64,000 nucleotides of DNA from Dendrolimus kikuchii (taxonomy: Eukaryota > Arthropoda > Insecta > Lepidoptera > Lasiocampidae), in contig CM034401.1 of assembly GCA_019925095.2 (NCBI GenBank), forward strand, positions 9,087,838 to 9,151,837, in the 5' to 3' direction. The notes under the pieces were generated by a model, which was not told the DNA's origin, did not search any database, and was given only the letters and a program-made list of their open reading frames with translations. Both the position numbers and the translations under genes were made by a program. Within the stretch, counting starts at the first letter, position 1. Each line of letters starts with the position of its first letter. Positions 22,862 through 34,885 of this stretch are shown in pieces.

Positions 22862-23056
22862 AACAATATTTAGCTAGACGTGTTGCTGGGAAGTTTCTTG
22901 CCGCTTCTTCTCCTTTACAGCATTAACACGTTGCGAAGCGGTGTACATAGAATAGGAAGTAAAAATTAAATTATAACTTACATGTATGACCTTCAAAAAG
23001 TTTTTTCCAGTGGAACTTATTTTGATTAAAAACTTTTGATTTTGAATTTGAATATT
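22862..23056 (+). mobile_element. Non-LTR 3'-end repeat R6, copy 1
   Basis: 'TGTTGCTGGGAAGTTTCTTG', 'CCGCTTCTTCTCC', 'GTTGCGAAGCGG' and the end 'TTTGATTTTGAATTTGAAT' are blocks of a lepidopteran element tail. The copy at 37318-37445 keeps the first blocks. The repeated GAATTTGAAT end fits a tail of simple repeats. Confidence 0.6.
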
Positions 23057-23059
23057 ATA

Positions 23060-26000
23060 TTTATATCTATTTTGCTTACACATTCTACTCTTATTCCTAC
23101 GTTTCTTTACTTCTTAGTACTACTCTAATATATATATTTCATTTATATATAACATACAGTTCTACTCTGATCTTTTTTATTAAATTCTACAGTATTTATG
23201 CAATATAAGCATATTGGATAATAAATAAATTAAAAAAATTGTGTGTGTGTGTGTGCAGTTCACACGCAGTAGATATAAAACAAAGTGTGACAAGGGGTAG
23301 GATGAATTCTAAATCTTGTGACGTCACATTTCATACATTATATTGTTATAATATATTTGACCTTACATATATATTTAACACGAAACTTGTGGTATTAAGG
23401 AAAAACTTCAAAATATTTCCAACTCTTATCTGTATGAGCATTGTGTTTAATAATTAAATATAATGTATTCTATCTCATTCTCTTTCAGGCTTAGTCCTAT
23501 AGATCTATGTATTTATCTGTTTTTAATGTCGCTTTCCCGTTTCATCAAATTTTAAATTACAACGATTCTAAAGAAGTTTCATTTCAAAAATCTTCCACTT
23601 TAAGTTCTTTTTTGTCTCTTAATTACACCCTTCGTCATAACATGCTCATACCACTGTAATCGATTTCTCAATTTCAGTCACGGGTGCTATTTTTAAAGAT
23701 TCTTTTACGTTACACATCTCGTACCTATATCCATTCTTATAATATTACATATCCACCTCAGTATTCTTATCTAAACTAATAGGAAAGCATGTTCTATATC
23801 CTAACTAATATCATAATGCTAATATGAGTTGGTTTCTGACGCCTTAACTTCACATTAGATCACCACGAAACTTTTCCGCACCTTGTCAGAGGTATAGAAA
23901 AGGACATAGAGTACCTTTCGTGAAGAGACAATGAACTGTTCCCGAGAGATAGATGACTATAGCCGTAAATATGGCGCTCCGATCGCGTCTTATTAGCGCC
24001 ACTGTTGCAATTAACTAACGAGTATCATGGCAATGAGAATGACAATGAAATTTTATGCTAACGCTTTTATTATTAGTTTCATCTGAAATAGATGGCGTGA
24101 CGCGTAGTTGGAATTAAAAATTAAATTTGATGTTTCCAAATCGTGCGTGTGAGATTCCCAACGGCCAGACTTGTCTACAAAATTTACATTAACGCGAGCA
24201 AAGCCGCAGGTAATGTATAAATAATGTAACTAAACAAGATCGAGGGAGTAGTTTAACTAAGACCACTGAACACTATTACTATCATAGTTTGTCCATTCAG
24301 TTTAATGTCTCAATTTCTCCTCGGAGCATCAGGGGCCTAAATACGGAAGTTATAAGCCAGTTGTAGCGTGTAAAAGTGGCATGATTGAAGAGTGAGAAAT
24401 AAGTAGTCGGAACCGTTTTCGTGGGAGGTCTTTCCTTTGATTAATTACTGTATTTACCCTAATCACATGTATCTTCGTTGTGAGTGAAGCTACCATTTTT
24501 TTCATTAATGTGAATTATTCAATTTAATCACCTAATTAATTAATTATACACTATCTTGAAAGATATTCCATAAAGCCTAATGTAGCTTACTGACGTTTAT
24601 AAAACATCTTTACGATACCGGTTATATAAAAAAGAATCGGCTTACTACCGGTAAAACTGTCAAGTTTCTAATAATAAAATATGTATTCTGAAATGACCGT
24701 TACGAAGCCACATTCTTTTCGTTCGCCATCAGTACTTAGTGAGACGAGAACACGTTGAGAGTCGTTTAGAGCATTTAAACAAATATCAGAATAGGCAGTG
24801 TTTCTTTTTAATTTTAGATAATTGTATGCATGATAATAATTTAGTGCCGCGTAAAGAGTGAATGAACGTATAATAATTTAACACGCTTCGCATGATTATT
24901 CTTAAAGTAATCGCCGCATTCTGAGTTAGGTATCGTCCGATTTCAACTTGTATTATGTATATCAGGAATGAGACGTGAGTGCCTCATCTATTAAGGCGCC
25001 ACGATTTTTTAGATGACCCTGCTTTTAAATAAACATATTATTCAAACTATTTTCCTTGAAATTAGTTTGTCAGTATTTTCCTAAGTACCTAGTTAATTAG
25101 TATTTTTTGATCGTATCGAGCTAGTGAGATTAGATTTTCGGCGACAGTGTCTTACCTTCGTTCACCTATATACTCGACATCACAGCATTAATATGCTTAG
25201 AACCCAAGCAGGTGCCAGTAAAGTGAAGCACTTTTAAGTAAGACCTAAAAGTCTTAGTACTTACTACTACTACTACTACTACTACGTACTACTCTTACTT
25301 AGTAGCTTGTAGACGCATTGGTCCCCTCAGTCCGCAAGACAAAGTCTCACTGTGACGAATTCCAATAGTTGTAATTCCCTACTTTTGAGAAATACTCTAT
25401 TTACTTGCAACATTATTTGTACCTTTGGTGCATGTGAGCGAAAATAATTACATGGTGCTCACGCACACATCGATTGGTTTTGTGATTCAGCTCTGAACGT
25501 AATTTTGTAACAAACTGTCTCTCTAGGTATTATTACTCTAAGCTGGATATCATATTGAAACGAGTAGCATTTTGACAAATACATTCGCAGGTCGCAAGAA
25601 ACGATTCTTATACTTCTGTTTATATATACTTTTAACCAGTAGAAATATAAGGCAACTGAATTAATTTTAAGATATAGAAATTCAGTTCAAATGTTTCTGG
25701 GTAGAACTCTAAATAAGTGTTGCTAGTAACCGATGAGTATTTGCCACAATGTTATATTGGAACTACAATAAAACTAATTGATGACTCATTGTATGGTATA
25801 TAAGTCATCCCAAGGAGAAATATTTGCTGCAGTAACCTGAAACTGTTTTGTATATTTTACGCGCAGCTCGCGGGCGATAATTTCGATACAAACCCGCTTG
25901 TCTGGCAGGGTTAACGTGGCATTTATATGATTTATAATACGGCCCCCGACGGGTCCCCTCTTCTGAGAGACAGCGGCTTTAAAAATAATCTCGACTTTAA

Positions 26001-26185
26001 ATTGGAAATAACTTATTAAAATTAGGTTTTATGCGATGCGACATTGTAATGAGTGACAGATCGATTGCTTACTACACCTTTTACGCTTTTCGGGTTTCCA
26101 AACCTCTGCAATTCTTATTCATTTTTGCATTAAACACAAATACATTTGCTATTTATACTTAATTGCTTACTTTAATCTATATAAA
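23060..26185. other. Repeat-poor sequence with GC-richer islets
   Basis: No gene recognised. Islets at about 23930-24130, 24700-24790 and 25860-25990 are richer in GC than the surroundings, and I see no repeat families in them. A short GTGTGTGTGTGTGTG at 23241-23256 and a (TAC)n array at 25260-25292 are present. The frame at 23239-23457 is not believable as a gene. Confidence 0.5.
25260..25292 (+). repeat. (TAC)n microsatellite
   Basis: About eight uninterrupted ACT/TAC triplets followed by an imperfect extension. Confidence 0.9.
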
Positions 26186-26189
26186 TAAA

Positions 26190-26575
26190 AAGGAATCGTA
26201 GAAATGTATGTAGCCGTATAACTTGAGAACGACACTACCGATTTTGTTGAATCTTTGATGTGTTTGTGAGTCCCCGGATGGTTTAGTTTCACAATTGGAA
26301 CCAATAGGCGGCGCTGGTTTCAGGTTCTAGGATCCTCCTAATCTCCTGGACCTATTTTGATGATTTTGATTTTTTGTGTTGGAGTGAGTCCGGGGGGCTG
26401 GTTTAGATTCGCAATTAGAATCCATAGGTGGTGCTGAGATCGGGTTCTAGGATCCTCCTAAGTTCATGGACGGATTTGGATTATGTTTTATGTGTGTTTG
26501 AGTAGGTCCCGCCCGCCCGATTTAGATTCACAATTGGTACCGGTAGGAGGCACTAGTATAGCCGCTAGTTAAAAC
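26190..26575 (-). mobile_element. TAGCGG-family repeat, minus copy
   Basis: On the minus strand the copy starts at AACTAGCGGCTATACTAGTG (26575 downward) and continues with 'TACCGGTACCAATTGTGAAT', 'AGGAGGATCCTAGAACC' and a second and third pass of the 'ACCAATTGTGAATCTAAAC' block, so the internal unit is present about three times. Compared with copy 1 the head GACGTTGTCCTG is missing. Confidence 0.65.
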
Positions 26576-26579
26576 GACC

Positions 26580-28080
26580 GGGAGAAAATTCATATAAATT
26601 ATGAGTTCAATAAATATAAATTATTTTATTATAACGTTATCTTTGTCAATACTACTTGGAACCCTACCATATATATACCATACAACACAAACTACCATAT
26701 CCTTCTCAAATATAAATTAAATATTATTATTATCTTAAACAAAATTAAAAATTAATAAATTTGTGTATATTCAAATTTCATAAGCTTAAAAAGCTCATCC
26801 CAGAGCAGTCTCTTTTCTTTCACCATATCCCAATCCATATCCCATCCCATAAACCACTATTTATGAAACTAAAACTATTGACTGCGCAGCATGTATATTT
26901 TAGAATGTGTGAAATTTGTTCGTGAAAACTCTACTTTATTTACGAGAGTAAAAGAACTGTATCCTACACTTATACCAGAAATCCGAATAGAATTTTACTG
27001 AATAAAAAAAACTTCAAAGAATGCATTAAATATTTGTATACCCAAAGAATGGATAACGATATTGGATATCAATGTTCTGTAACATATAATGTTAGATCTA
27101 AATCTGTTGTATCGTGTCATTGACAAATAAATCTCGATATATTAATAAGTGAAGCAAAAATTTTGTGCCCCTTTTTACGAAAATTGCGCGGACGGAGGTG
27201 TATGAAATTTCGCACTTATAGTTTATATAGAGAAGGAGTGCGCAGAATGCTAATTTTTTTTTTAAATTATACGTATAAAATACATTAAATCAATAAAAAA
27301 ACATTACACACACTACCATGTATTTGACACAAGCACGCATATATACTCTTTTGTTTATTGTTATAGTCAGGTAACAGCCTTGACGAAATCTGGGCGACCA
27401 CTAGTTATACATATTATTATAATACAATATAGTTTCTATTTACAAACGATAAAATTTGATATTACCTACACTACTGTTACTTATTCATATTTAAATATCG
27501 TCCTTAAAATGGAAATATCATTCGAAGATTAACAGCCCCATTAATTATACAGTACAAAATTAGATGTCGTTCGTTGCCTGTGATAAACTGGCAATTTTTA
27601 GTGTGATATCAATCATGAATCGATCTAGGAGTTAACTCGACGAGTGCTCGCCCACCATCTAATTACGGCAGTCACGCTTCAACTAAGAAAATCTTTTGTG
27701 CTCTTTTCTCAGCCGTTGAGAAATGTAACAAAACGGGTTAAAGAATTTTTTTCTACAAAATGACTCCAGTGTCACGGTTCCGACTGGTGACGGTTTAATG
27801 AGAAAGCTTTGTAACCGCTGAAGCAGTCGAATCTGTGTCGAATTGTCGCTCCGATGCTGAGTATTGCGGTGACTATGGCTTTTTATGATAAATGCGTTTA
27901 AAAGGAGAATTTCGAATTATCATTTAAGTATACCTACTAAACTTTCACCGATGAAATATTGATATAATTTACTTCAAATTATTCTCCTTTCTTTTTTTTA
28001 CCTTATCACTTACTTAACTTTACCTCATCACTTATCTTATCTTTCTTATTTACGTTTTCATTTAATAATAAAAAAAAACA
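26580..28080. other. AT-rich sequence with one LINE fragment and one GC-richer islet
   Basis: Apart from the LINE C-terminus at 26882-27001, I recognise nothing. The segment 27630-27880 is GC-richer and contains TAATTA and TTTATGA words of the sort bound by homeodomain proteins, but such words are common in AT-rich DNA. Confidence 0.4.
26882..27001 (+). pseudogene. LINE ORF2 C-terminal fragment
   Basis: The frame reads LRSMYILECVKFVRENSTLF and continues about 19 residues to a TGA at 26999-27001. 'SMYILECVKFV..N..LF' matches the conserved segment after the thumb domain of jockey/CR1-type LINE reverse transcriptases. The usual following 'H.Y.TR' segment is lost by decay. A short, old fragment; the call rests on remembered family pattern only. 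Confidence 0.4.
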
Positions 28081-28165
28081 TTTTTATATTAAACATTACA
28101 AAGATGATACAAAAGGCGGCCTTATTGGTTAAAACACTCTCTTCCAGGCAACCTTTGGATGGACA
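28081..28165 (-). mobile_element. LINE 3' end, family L1, fragment
   Basis: Minus strand 'GTTGCCTGGAAGAGAGTG' and 'ACCAATAAGGCCGCCTTTTG' match the L1 tail. The distal AATAAAGTGTT block is not preserved. Confidence 0.65.
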
Positions 28166-28380
28166 AGATCTGTAATCAATAGAGAGCGCTGGCGTGCAAT
28201 TCTATCAAGTACTTAATAAAAATAATATTATTATTAAAATGTGCCTAGAAAAATATATAAATGCATACATATGATAAACACATACAGGTAGGAAGGTAGT
28301 GTTTAAATCTAACTACCGAAGACATATTTTGCATCTTATTTATATTTTCCCAAGTTTGTAATTACGATACTAAGCCTAGT

Positions 28381-28405
28381 TCACCTTCTTCTGTAGGTAA
28401 GGAAA
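28381..28405 (+). promoter_or_regulatory. Second recursive-splice-like site
   Basis: TTCACCTTCTTCTGTAG|GTAAGG at 28396|28397 again joins a short pyrimidine tract and acceptor to a strong donor. The -3 base is T rather than C, and the tract is shorter than at 14.6 kb. No nearby second donor was found. Chance occurrence is quite possible. Confidence 0.2.
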
Positions 28406-28559
28406 CTGTTAGCTTATGCCGCTGCATAGCCATACCAATTCTGAGCTAAACATGAACTCTCTAGTCATAAAAAAATGATCTAGTTTTTCAGTTGTTAATA
28501 CAGATAACATAATACAATATTGAAAAGCTATAAGAAAACTTAACAAGTTCATACATTTA

Positions 28560-28765
28560 ATCTTTGAACGGAAAATTGATGAAATTGGCCATTGTTTCGG
28601 GTGAGCTCATAACTCGAACTAGCTTAGAAGGATTGCCCTTTAACCCTACGCCCGCACGATGTCGCCTCGACCCCGAGGGAATCTATTTTGCCCATCATAA
28701 TCGCTGCCTTCAATTCGCGGTGGCTATTCTATTACATGATGTATTGCGCTGTTTGTTGTGGTATG
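28560..28765. other. GC-richer islet with TCF- and Sox-like words
   Basis: The stretch has near-balanced base composition in an AT-rich setting. It includes CTTTGAAC (TCF-like) at 28562-28569 and CCATTGTT (Sox-like) at 28589-28596, about 20 bp apart. A 100-codon plus frame (28564-28866) runs through it but resembles nothing, and its last third is AT-rich low complexity. I favour a non-coding element over an exon. Confidence 0.3.
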
Positions 28766-28868
28766 TATCTATGAATTACATTGTACTGATATCTGACTTA
28801 ATTTTAAAAAAGTTAATAAAGTTTAAATTTATACTGCTTTCTGCGATAAAGATTTTGGATACTTAATT

Positions 28869-29010
28869 AAGATTAGATAGATAACACTTTATTGCACACT
28901 TAAATTAAATAAGTGCAACATATTTACAATACTTCTAGGCAATACAATAGGCGGCCTTATCGCTTAAAGTGATTTCTTCCAGGCAACCTAAGTCACAGGA
29001 ATTTCTTATA
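28869..29010 (-). mobile_element. LINE 3' end, family L1, well-preserved copy
   Basis: Minus strand 'GGTTGCCTGGAAGAAATCAC', 'TTTAAGCGATAAGGCCGCC', then 'TGCAATAAAGTGTTATC' and TATCTAATC at the end. This is the clearest copy of the L1 tail in the window and shows the AATAAA signal close to the 3' terminus. Confidence 0.8.
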
Positions 29011-31790
29011 GAAATGTATTCTGATTTGAAACTGTTTACATAATAAAAGATATTGTGTATGCTTATTATTGCTCTGTCTTATAATTGCGAAGTAGTTTCT
29101 GTAAAGGTTTTAAAGCCTCGTTGCTATTTGGAGTAAAACAGAGCTCTTATAAAACGGGATATACGTCCGTCTGACAACCAGTAGTTACCTCTTTCGAACC
29201 CTTCATTGTGACCATAACAACACACACTTGGCCGACTTTTATGAAGCTTAACCTCCTTATCAAAGTTATAAATACACAATTTTTGTATATTTTAATGTTA
29301 TACGAACAAAGCATTATATTTATGTAAACTAAATTAATATACAAAGCTGTAGTGAAAATTTGTAATTTTTACTACCTAAAGAATAAGAAAAACAACGTAT
29401 ATTTTCATTATTTCATAATAACAAACTTATTTCGATTGTTATACGCCTATGTATAGGTTTTGCAATAGAAAAATGTAAAACTTTAACTATCTAGAGTAAT
29501 ATCTTAACACACGCGTCAATAGTAAATTTCTTTACAAAGCAGTGTTAAATAAAAAATATTACACATAAAATACACAGAAGCATACTCGCTCATAGAGGAA
29601 GTATGGAAACCTTATCAATAAGGCAGCGGGGAGTCCGATCCTATCGCGGTATTGACTAAGGAACATGTACACAGACCTAAGAACAAATAAAATTGAACAT
29701 TATTTTAAGTTATAATTTGATATGAGATTATTAATGTCATGTTGAATTCCATGTATGTAGATAAATATATAGAATAAAACTTAATTATCTGTTAATCAGA
29801 ATTAATTGGCGGCTCCATAAGTTTCCTTATTCTCAAGCTAAGCATACTTTGCTTGTAACATGCTACATATAACTCTGATACCTATTCTACTGACTCCCGG
29901 ATTAGAGTAAATCAAACGAAGCAAGTCTAGTATATCTTGACTAGGAAAATTTCCCGGTATTGTTCTAATAAAAACTTGTATCTACTGACTCACTTCATAA
30001 ATGTCTTTGTAGGTACTAAATTACTAACACACAGAACTGGTAACATCCACAATTATGACCTCAATGATCACTATGAAACAATTGTAATAGTAGATTAAGG
30101 ACCCAGAAAAGCTACAATAAGCATTGTCTTTTCAAAATCCATAAAAAATATTATACAATTTTTAAAGTAGGTAGATACGTTTTTGGAGTGTATTGGGTCA
30201 TAATCATAAATCAAATATAGTAATACAATTTAAATTTTAATGAATAATATCCAAATCTTCAACGTTTTAATATTAAATTAATTTAATTTAACGCAATAAA
30301 TTATAGATATTTTAAAACAGGTAAATGATTTTAGCCACCCAATATGCTAGCAATTGAGATTGCATAAGCTTACCAAACTAACAGAGTTACTTTTGCATTA
30401 TATTATTATTTATATAGGTATTACTACAGCACAGACCTTTATGATTCTGTGGTCTATTGAAACACAAACAAAGATGGCATCCGGGAAATTATTATTGGTA
30501 ATGGTTGCATCAAACGTTACTGCATAGTAAGGGATAATAATATGATTCATCATAATTTGTTGGTCGCTACTATGCTGCAGATTTGTTGGCGATATCTTCC
30601 TTTCATTTCCTTACAAGAAGCTGTATCCGATACACGTACACAATGTCATAGTCAAATGGTGTATTGATCAAAATTACGGATGATGTAGAGGCTACATATA
30701 AAAATTCCTCTCTTTCTTTTCACTTTTTTACCGATCACTTGGTTCAGCCCAATATCTTGCTAGTACACCCGCGATATAATCTTAATTCAATGACCTATTT
30801 CCAAACTAAGGGGTTAATAAAATAATGTCAATAACTGAACAAATAATATAATTCATGATAAATTAAAGTCGATATTAGATTAGATAAGACTATTAATTTT
30901 AAATTGGATGAATCAACCATACTGATCCCTATATACATAACTTGAATGATTCAGTGTCATTAAACATAGTCGTAGACTTTCAGTTCTGTACCTTTCATCT
31001 CAATGAATTCATTTTGTTTGATTCGTTTAATATCAGCTTAACATAAAGAACAATGGTAATATAAATCATATCTAATTAAGAAAAATATGTTTTCGCTTAG
31101 GCGATCATTTATAAATTACTTAATAGGTAAAGAAACTTTTTGAAGCATTGTTAAATATGACAGTTGCAGAGTTCTCACGTACGTTCTGTTATAACAAATT
31201 TGTTTTAACAACATCTATGAATATAAAGTAATGATGTGGAGAGTCAAAGTGTACTACGAATAGCAATCTTTTAGTAAAAATTGAAAACCTTGAAAAATCT
31301 TGAAAAACTTCTAAGTGCTACATTACTAACATTTTGCTCTCGCTTTTAGAGGTCAAGAATGAACCCTCAGCTGAGGATTTCCTAAATCTTTACGATGCAG
31401 ATGTCTATGTGTATCTTACATATATCATTTAATTCTCTCGACGTCGGCGGCACGTAGGTGAAACCAGCTGATGAAGCAAACGTCCACAAGAAACAGTCAG
31501 AAATTTCCACCAGGTAGTTCGCTTGCCTCTCGCTTTACTCTTGCAATAACAGAATAGAGTTATCTTGAATCTTTAGCAGTTTTTAATCAACATAATTTGT
31601 TTTTATCTACTTAGCTTAAATTTATATACATCAGAGTTAAACTAATCTAAATTAATTAAATTAATAATTAGTGTGCAACATATAATTTAAATAATTTTAT
31701 AATTTATGTTCTATTGTTTTGTTGTAATCCTGTGTGAATATATTTTTTACCTAATACGAAATAAATAAATTATTGTACTTATTACATATT
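29011..31790. other. AT-rich sequence, nothing recognised
   Basis: No gene, RNA or named repeat recognised over about 2.8 kb. Minor GC-richer spots at 29590-29650 and 31440-31520. Confidence 0.5.
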
Positions 31791-31794
31791 GTTT

Positions 31795-32035
31795 TAGTCC
31801 ACGAGCCACATGGCTAGGATCTTAGATAGCCTGCGTGGGGCCATATGAAGATTAAAATATGTGGTGTGACACTGACCGGCGATTATACCTACACCTATAT
31901 AGAGGAAGTCAATCAGTGTGGTACCATTCTTTAGAATATAATCTGGACTATGTTTTTGTGATGAACTGCAAGAGGAGCTGGAAACCTGCGGCGCAATGTT
32001 CGAAAAGCATAGATAAAATTTGTACACGTTAATAT
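31795..32035 (-). mobile_element. Diverged copy of the 33.6-kb LINE-end unit (L3)
   Basis: Blocks 'CCACATGGCTAGGATCTTAG', 'GCCTGCGTGGGGCCATATG', 'GTGGTGTGACACTGACCGGC' and 'GATTATACCTAC' match the first 240 bp of the units at 33590 and 34223. The copy is truncated on its far side. Confidence 0.7.
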
Positions 32036-32058
32036 CATTATTTTATCTTATTTTACAG

Positions 32059-32312
32059 TTCACGATGCATATTGTGGCTGGTCCGAACTCAACATTAGCG
32101 TACCGATGCCGCCAGCCAGCGGGCACAAATTAGAAATTGATCACGCTAGATTAGTTAAGCTTCCTTTTGTAATAATTATTGCTGCATATAACTATTATTT
32201 TAAACAACTCTTGGAACTATTACGTGTTCATGCAAAATTGATAAACAAGAGTCAAAATTTCTTTCAATGTTCGTGTTTAGTGCAACTAAAAGATCTAAAA
32301 AGTATACGTTAA
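32059..32312 (+). CDS. Exon-like open stretch, unidentified
   Basis: A pyrimidine-rich acceptor-like run (TTATTTTATCTTATTTTACAG, ending at 32058) precedes an open frame reading HDAYCGWSELNISVPMPPAS, then GHKLEIDHARLVKLPF, to a stop at 32310-32312. The first 90 bp are GC-richer than the flanks, which is what a coding exon would look like here. After about residue 36 the composition reverts to AT-rich, so the true end may be an unseen donor near 32155 (weak GTTAAG). I do not recognise the protein. Alternatives: chance frame beside a LINE copy, or a decayed retro-element. Confidence 0.25.
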
Positions 32313-33585
32313 GTATTTATTTATCACTTTATATTCATTCCATTGCTTTAAGATCTACATAAAATATGCAACGAAACCTATCACTTGATGATTGTATATG
32401 AGTTTATCTCTTCTTTAGAGCCTTGATAAGAACTGATTATCGTGAAATTCGGTATGATAGGTAACTTTCTATAGCTCCCCAAAATATAAAATTATAAAAC
32501 TTCATTAAATATTTTCTTATGAATATAAAAGACAGCTTTATCGCTTAAAGGTATATTTTTCCAGTTTAAACTCATTAATCTATCTACTATCGAGGACAGA
32601 TCTGATCTCAGATTTATTTATTCCTAAAAAACGGATATTTTCTATATAAAGGATACATAATCAAGGGTTACTTAAGCAGATCTGTGTACAAGGGATATTA
32701 TGAATTTTGTACACTTAGATGTAATAACGGAATGATTTAATAACGGAAATGAACATGAATTACTTTTATTCTGGTACTTAGGATAGTTTCTAACGGATAC
32801 GGATTTGCTGATTATAGGAACAAAAACGCATGAAATAGCAACAGCGTAGTTTGTTCCCAATGTGTGCTTTAGTAATACTTTTATATTATAAAGTACTTAA
32901 TGGTAACGATGTTAAAACGTAATACTTATCATTAAGTTGTTAAACTTTTATGAATATATTTCGGACCATTATTAGAACATAAAAGTCGCCACGGAACGTA
33001 AAAATATTTGAAATGTAACGTTCGGACGACATAAATTTTTGTCACTACACTGGACAAGAAACATCCGCCCAACTAGTTTGTAAACATGAACGTTATTCGA
33101 CCCGATTAGAAAGTTGTTATCTGCGATTGAGATAAAGATATCATGCGACTTTTAACTTCAATTATTATTACGAGTTTAAGGTTTAAGCAGTACCAACGCG
33201 AATAGACGGCGCATGCTCAACAAACCTGTTCAAGGATCCAAAGGTCCAGTTAATTTATACAACAAATTAAAACGAGGTCTTAACAATGCAAACGCGTGCA
33301 TTTTTTTACATTTTTAAATTTAAACTAGTTAAACCTGGCTACGCTGCTTCGTGACTCAGTCTGCTATTATTAGGAAATTCAATCTATTGGCTATTTTTCG
33401 AGTTTGGTAAACGCAAACTTACGGAATCTCAATTTTATTGGTACAAAAAGATGTAGAATGTTATATGCATAAACTAGTCTGTTGGCTTTAGTGTCCCAAA
33501 TGTCATTAATAATATTGATATTTATTACTGTAACATAAATTATAAACTAGCACAACGACGAAAAATATAATTAATTAATCATGTA
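32313..33585. other. AT-rich sequence with a short L1 fragment
   Basis: A fragment at 32521-32564 (minus strand CTTTAAGCGATAAAGCTG) resembles the L1 tail. Nothing else is recognised. Confidence 0.45.
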
Positions 33586-33589
33586 TTTA

Positions 33590-34222
33590 TTATTATTTGT
33601 ATCTCTTTCAAGATCACGGACCATAAAAATGGCCCAGACATTTAGAGGGCTTGCTTGGGGCCATGGAAAGGCCAACACGTAGAGGCCCTTTGACAAATTT
33701 AATGTAAATGTGGCGTGACACTGACCGGCGATTATCCCTGTCTACGCCACATAACAATGCACCCAAGGACAAGCCCCGGCCAGTGTAGAACTATTGTGGG
33801 AAATGAGGACAAAAAGTACCGGGCTATGGGGTGAACTGCTAGTGGTACTAGGGGTCTGGGAATATGGGGGCTATGGCGTCTGCCCGTCACAATGTTCGAG
33901 GAACATGGAAAAATGGGCAGACGGTGACTCGCCACTCCCTGCATGGGCCCCAAAAAATGCCATAAAGACAGGGGCAATGTGGGTGTGAGTGGCTAAGGGG
34001 TGTAGAGAGGTGGGCTGCAGGTTCACCGTAGCTACTTCTGACGTGATGTCATTTATCACTTGTAACCCTGGAGCTTTAGTCGTAGCTCTAGCGATCTCCA
34101 CTCCGTGCCGGCTGGTTAAGGCAAGCACGGAGGCGGGGCCTTGCCTTGGCCCCCGGAGTCAAGTACGAGGTGTCGCTACTCACCTAAGGCTTCCCCACAA
34201 AGCCCCCCTGCGGATTTATTTT
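33590..34222 (-). mobile_element. LINE-end unit L3, tandem copy 1
   Basis: Minus-strand sense: starts near 34205 at 'CCGCAGGGGGGCTTTGTGGG', passes 'GCCGGCACGGAGTGGAGATC' and 'ATCGCCGGTCAGTGTCACGC', and ends near 33600 after 'GGCCATTTTTATGGTCCGTG' with an ATT-rich tail. It carries a minus-strand frame (33871-34128) reading SRHGVEIARATT and TSEVATVNLQPTSLHPLATH, conserved in copy 2. It is much GC-richer than its surroundings. Likely the 3' end of a non-LTR element. Confidence 0.7.
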
Positions 34223-34885
34223 ATTATTATTATAATAATGTATGTCTTTGTAGACCACGGGCCATAAAAATGGCCCGACTTTTGGAGGGCTTGCGTGGGG
34301 CCATGGGAAGGCCACCACGTAGAGGACCTTTGACAAATTTAATGTAAATGTGGCGTGACACTGACCGGCGATTATCCCTGTCTACACCATATAACAATGC
34401 ACGCAAGGACAAGCCTCGGCCAGTGTAGGACTATTGTGGGAAATGAAGACAAAAAGTACCGGGCTATTGGGGTGAACTGCTAGTGGTACTAGAGGTCGGG
34501 GAATATGGGGACTATGGCGTCTGCCCATCGCAATGTTTGGAGAACATGGAAAAATGGGCAGACAGTGACTCGCCACTCCCTGCATAGGCCCCAAAAAATA
34601 TCATAGAAGGCAGGGGCAACATAGGTGTGAGTGGCTAAGGGGTGTAGAGAGGTGGGCTGCAGGTTCACCGAAGCTACTTCTGACGTGATGCCATTTATCA
34701 CTTCCACCCTTTGAGCTTGAGTCTTAGCTCTAGCGATCTCCACTCCGTGCCGGCTGGCTAAGGCAAGCACGGAGGCCCCACCTCCTTGTATTGGCTCCCG
34801 GAGTCAGATACGAGGTGTCGCTACTCACCTAAGGCTTCGCCACAAAACCCCCCTGCGGGTTAATATTATTATCATTATACGTTAT
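34223..34885 (-). mobile_element. LINE-end unit L3, tandem copy 2
   Basis: Matches copy 1 block for block in the same orientation, head-to-tail. The homologous frame (34489-34770, minus) reads SRHGVEIARAKT and TSEVASVNLQPTSLHPLATH, then diverges through a frameshift. The near-conservation of the peptide suggests it once belonged to the element's ORF. Both copies share the ATT-rich junction. Confidence 0.7.

Noticed and set aside
25141..25165. Minus-strand GAAG|GTAAGA donor
   Set aside because: No paired acceptor or coding signal upstream on the minus strand.
28564..28866. 100-codon frame as a gene
   Set aside because: Only the first two thirds are of balanced composition; the end is low-complexity and the product resembles nothing.
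33732..34770. Cluster of ten overlapping frames on both strands
   Set aside because: The overlap comes from the GC-rich tandem repeat unit; only the homologous minus frames are worth notice, and they look like a LINE end rather than a host gene.
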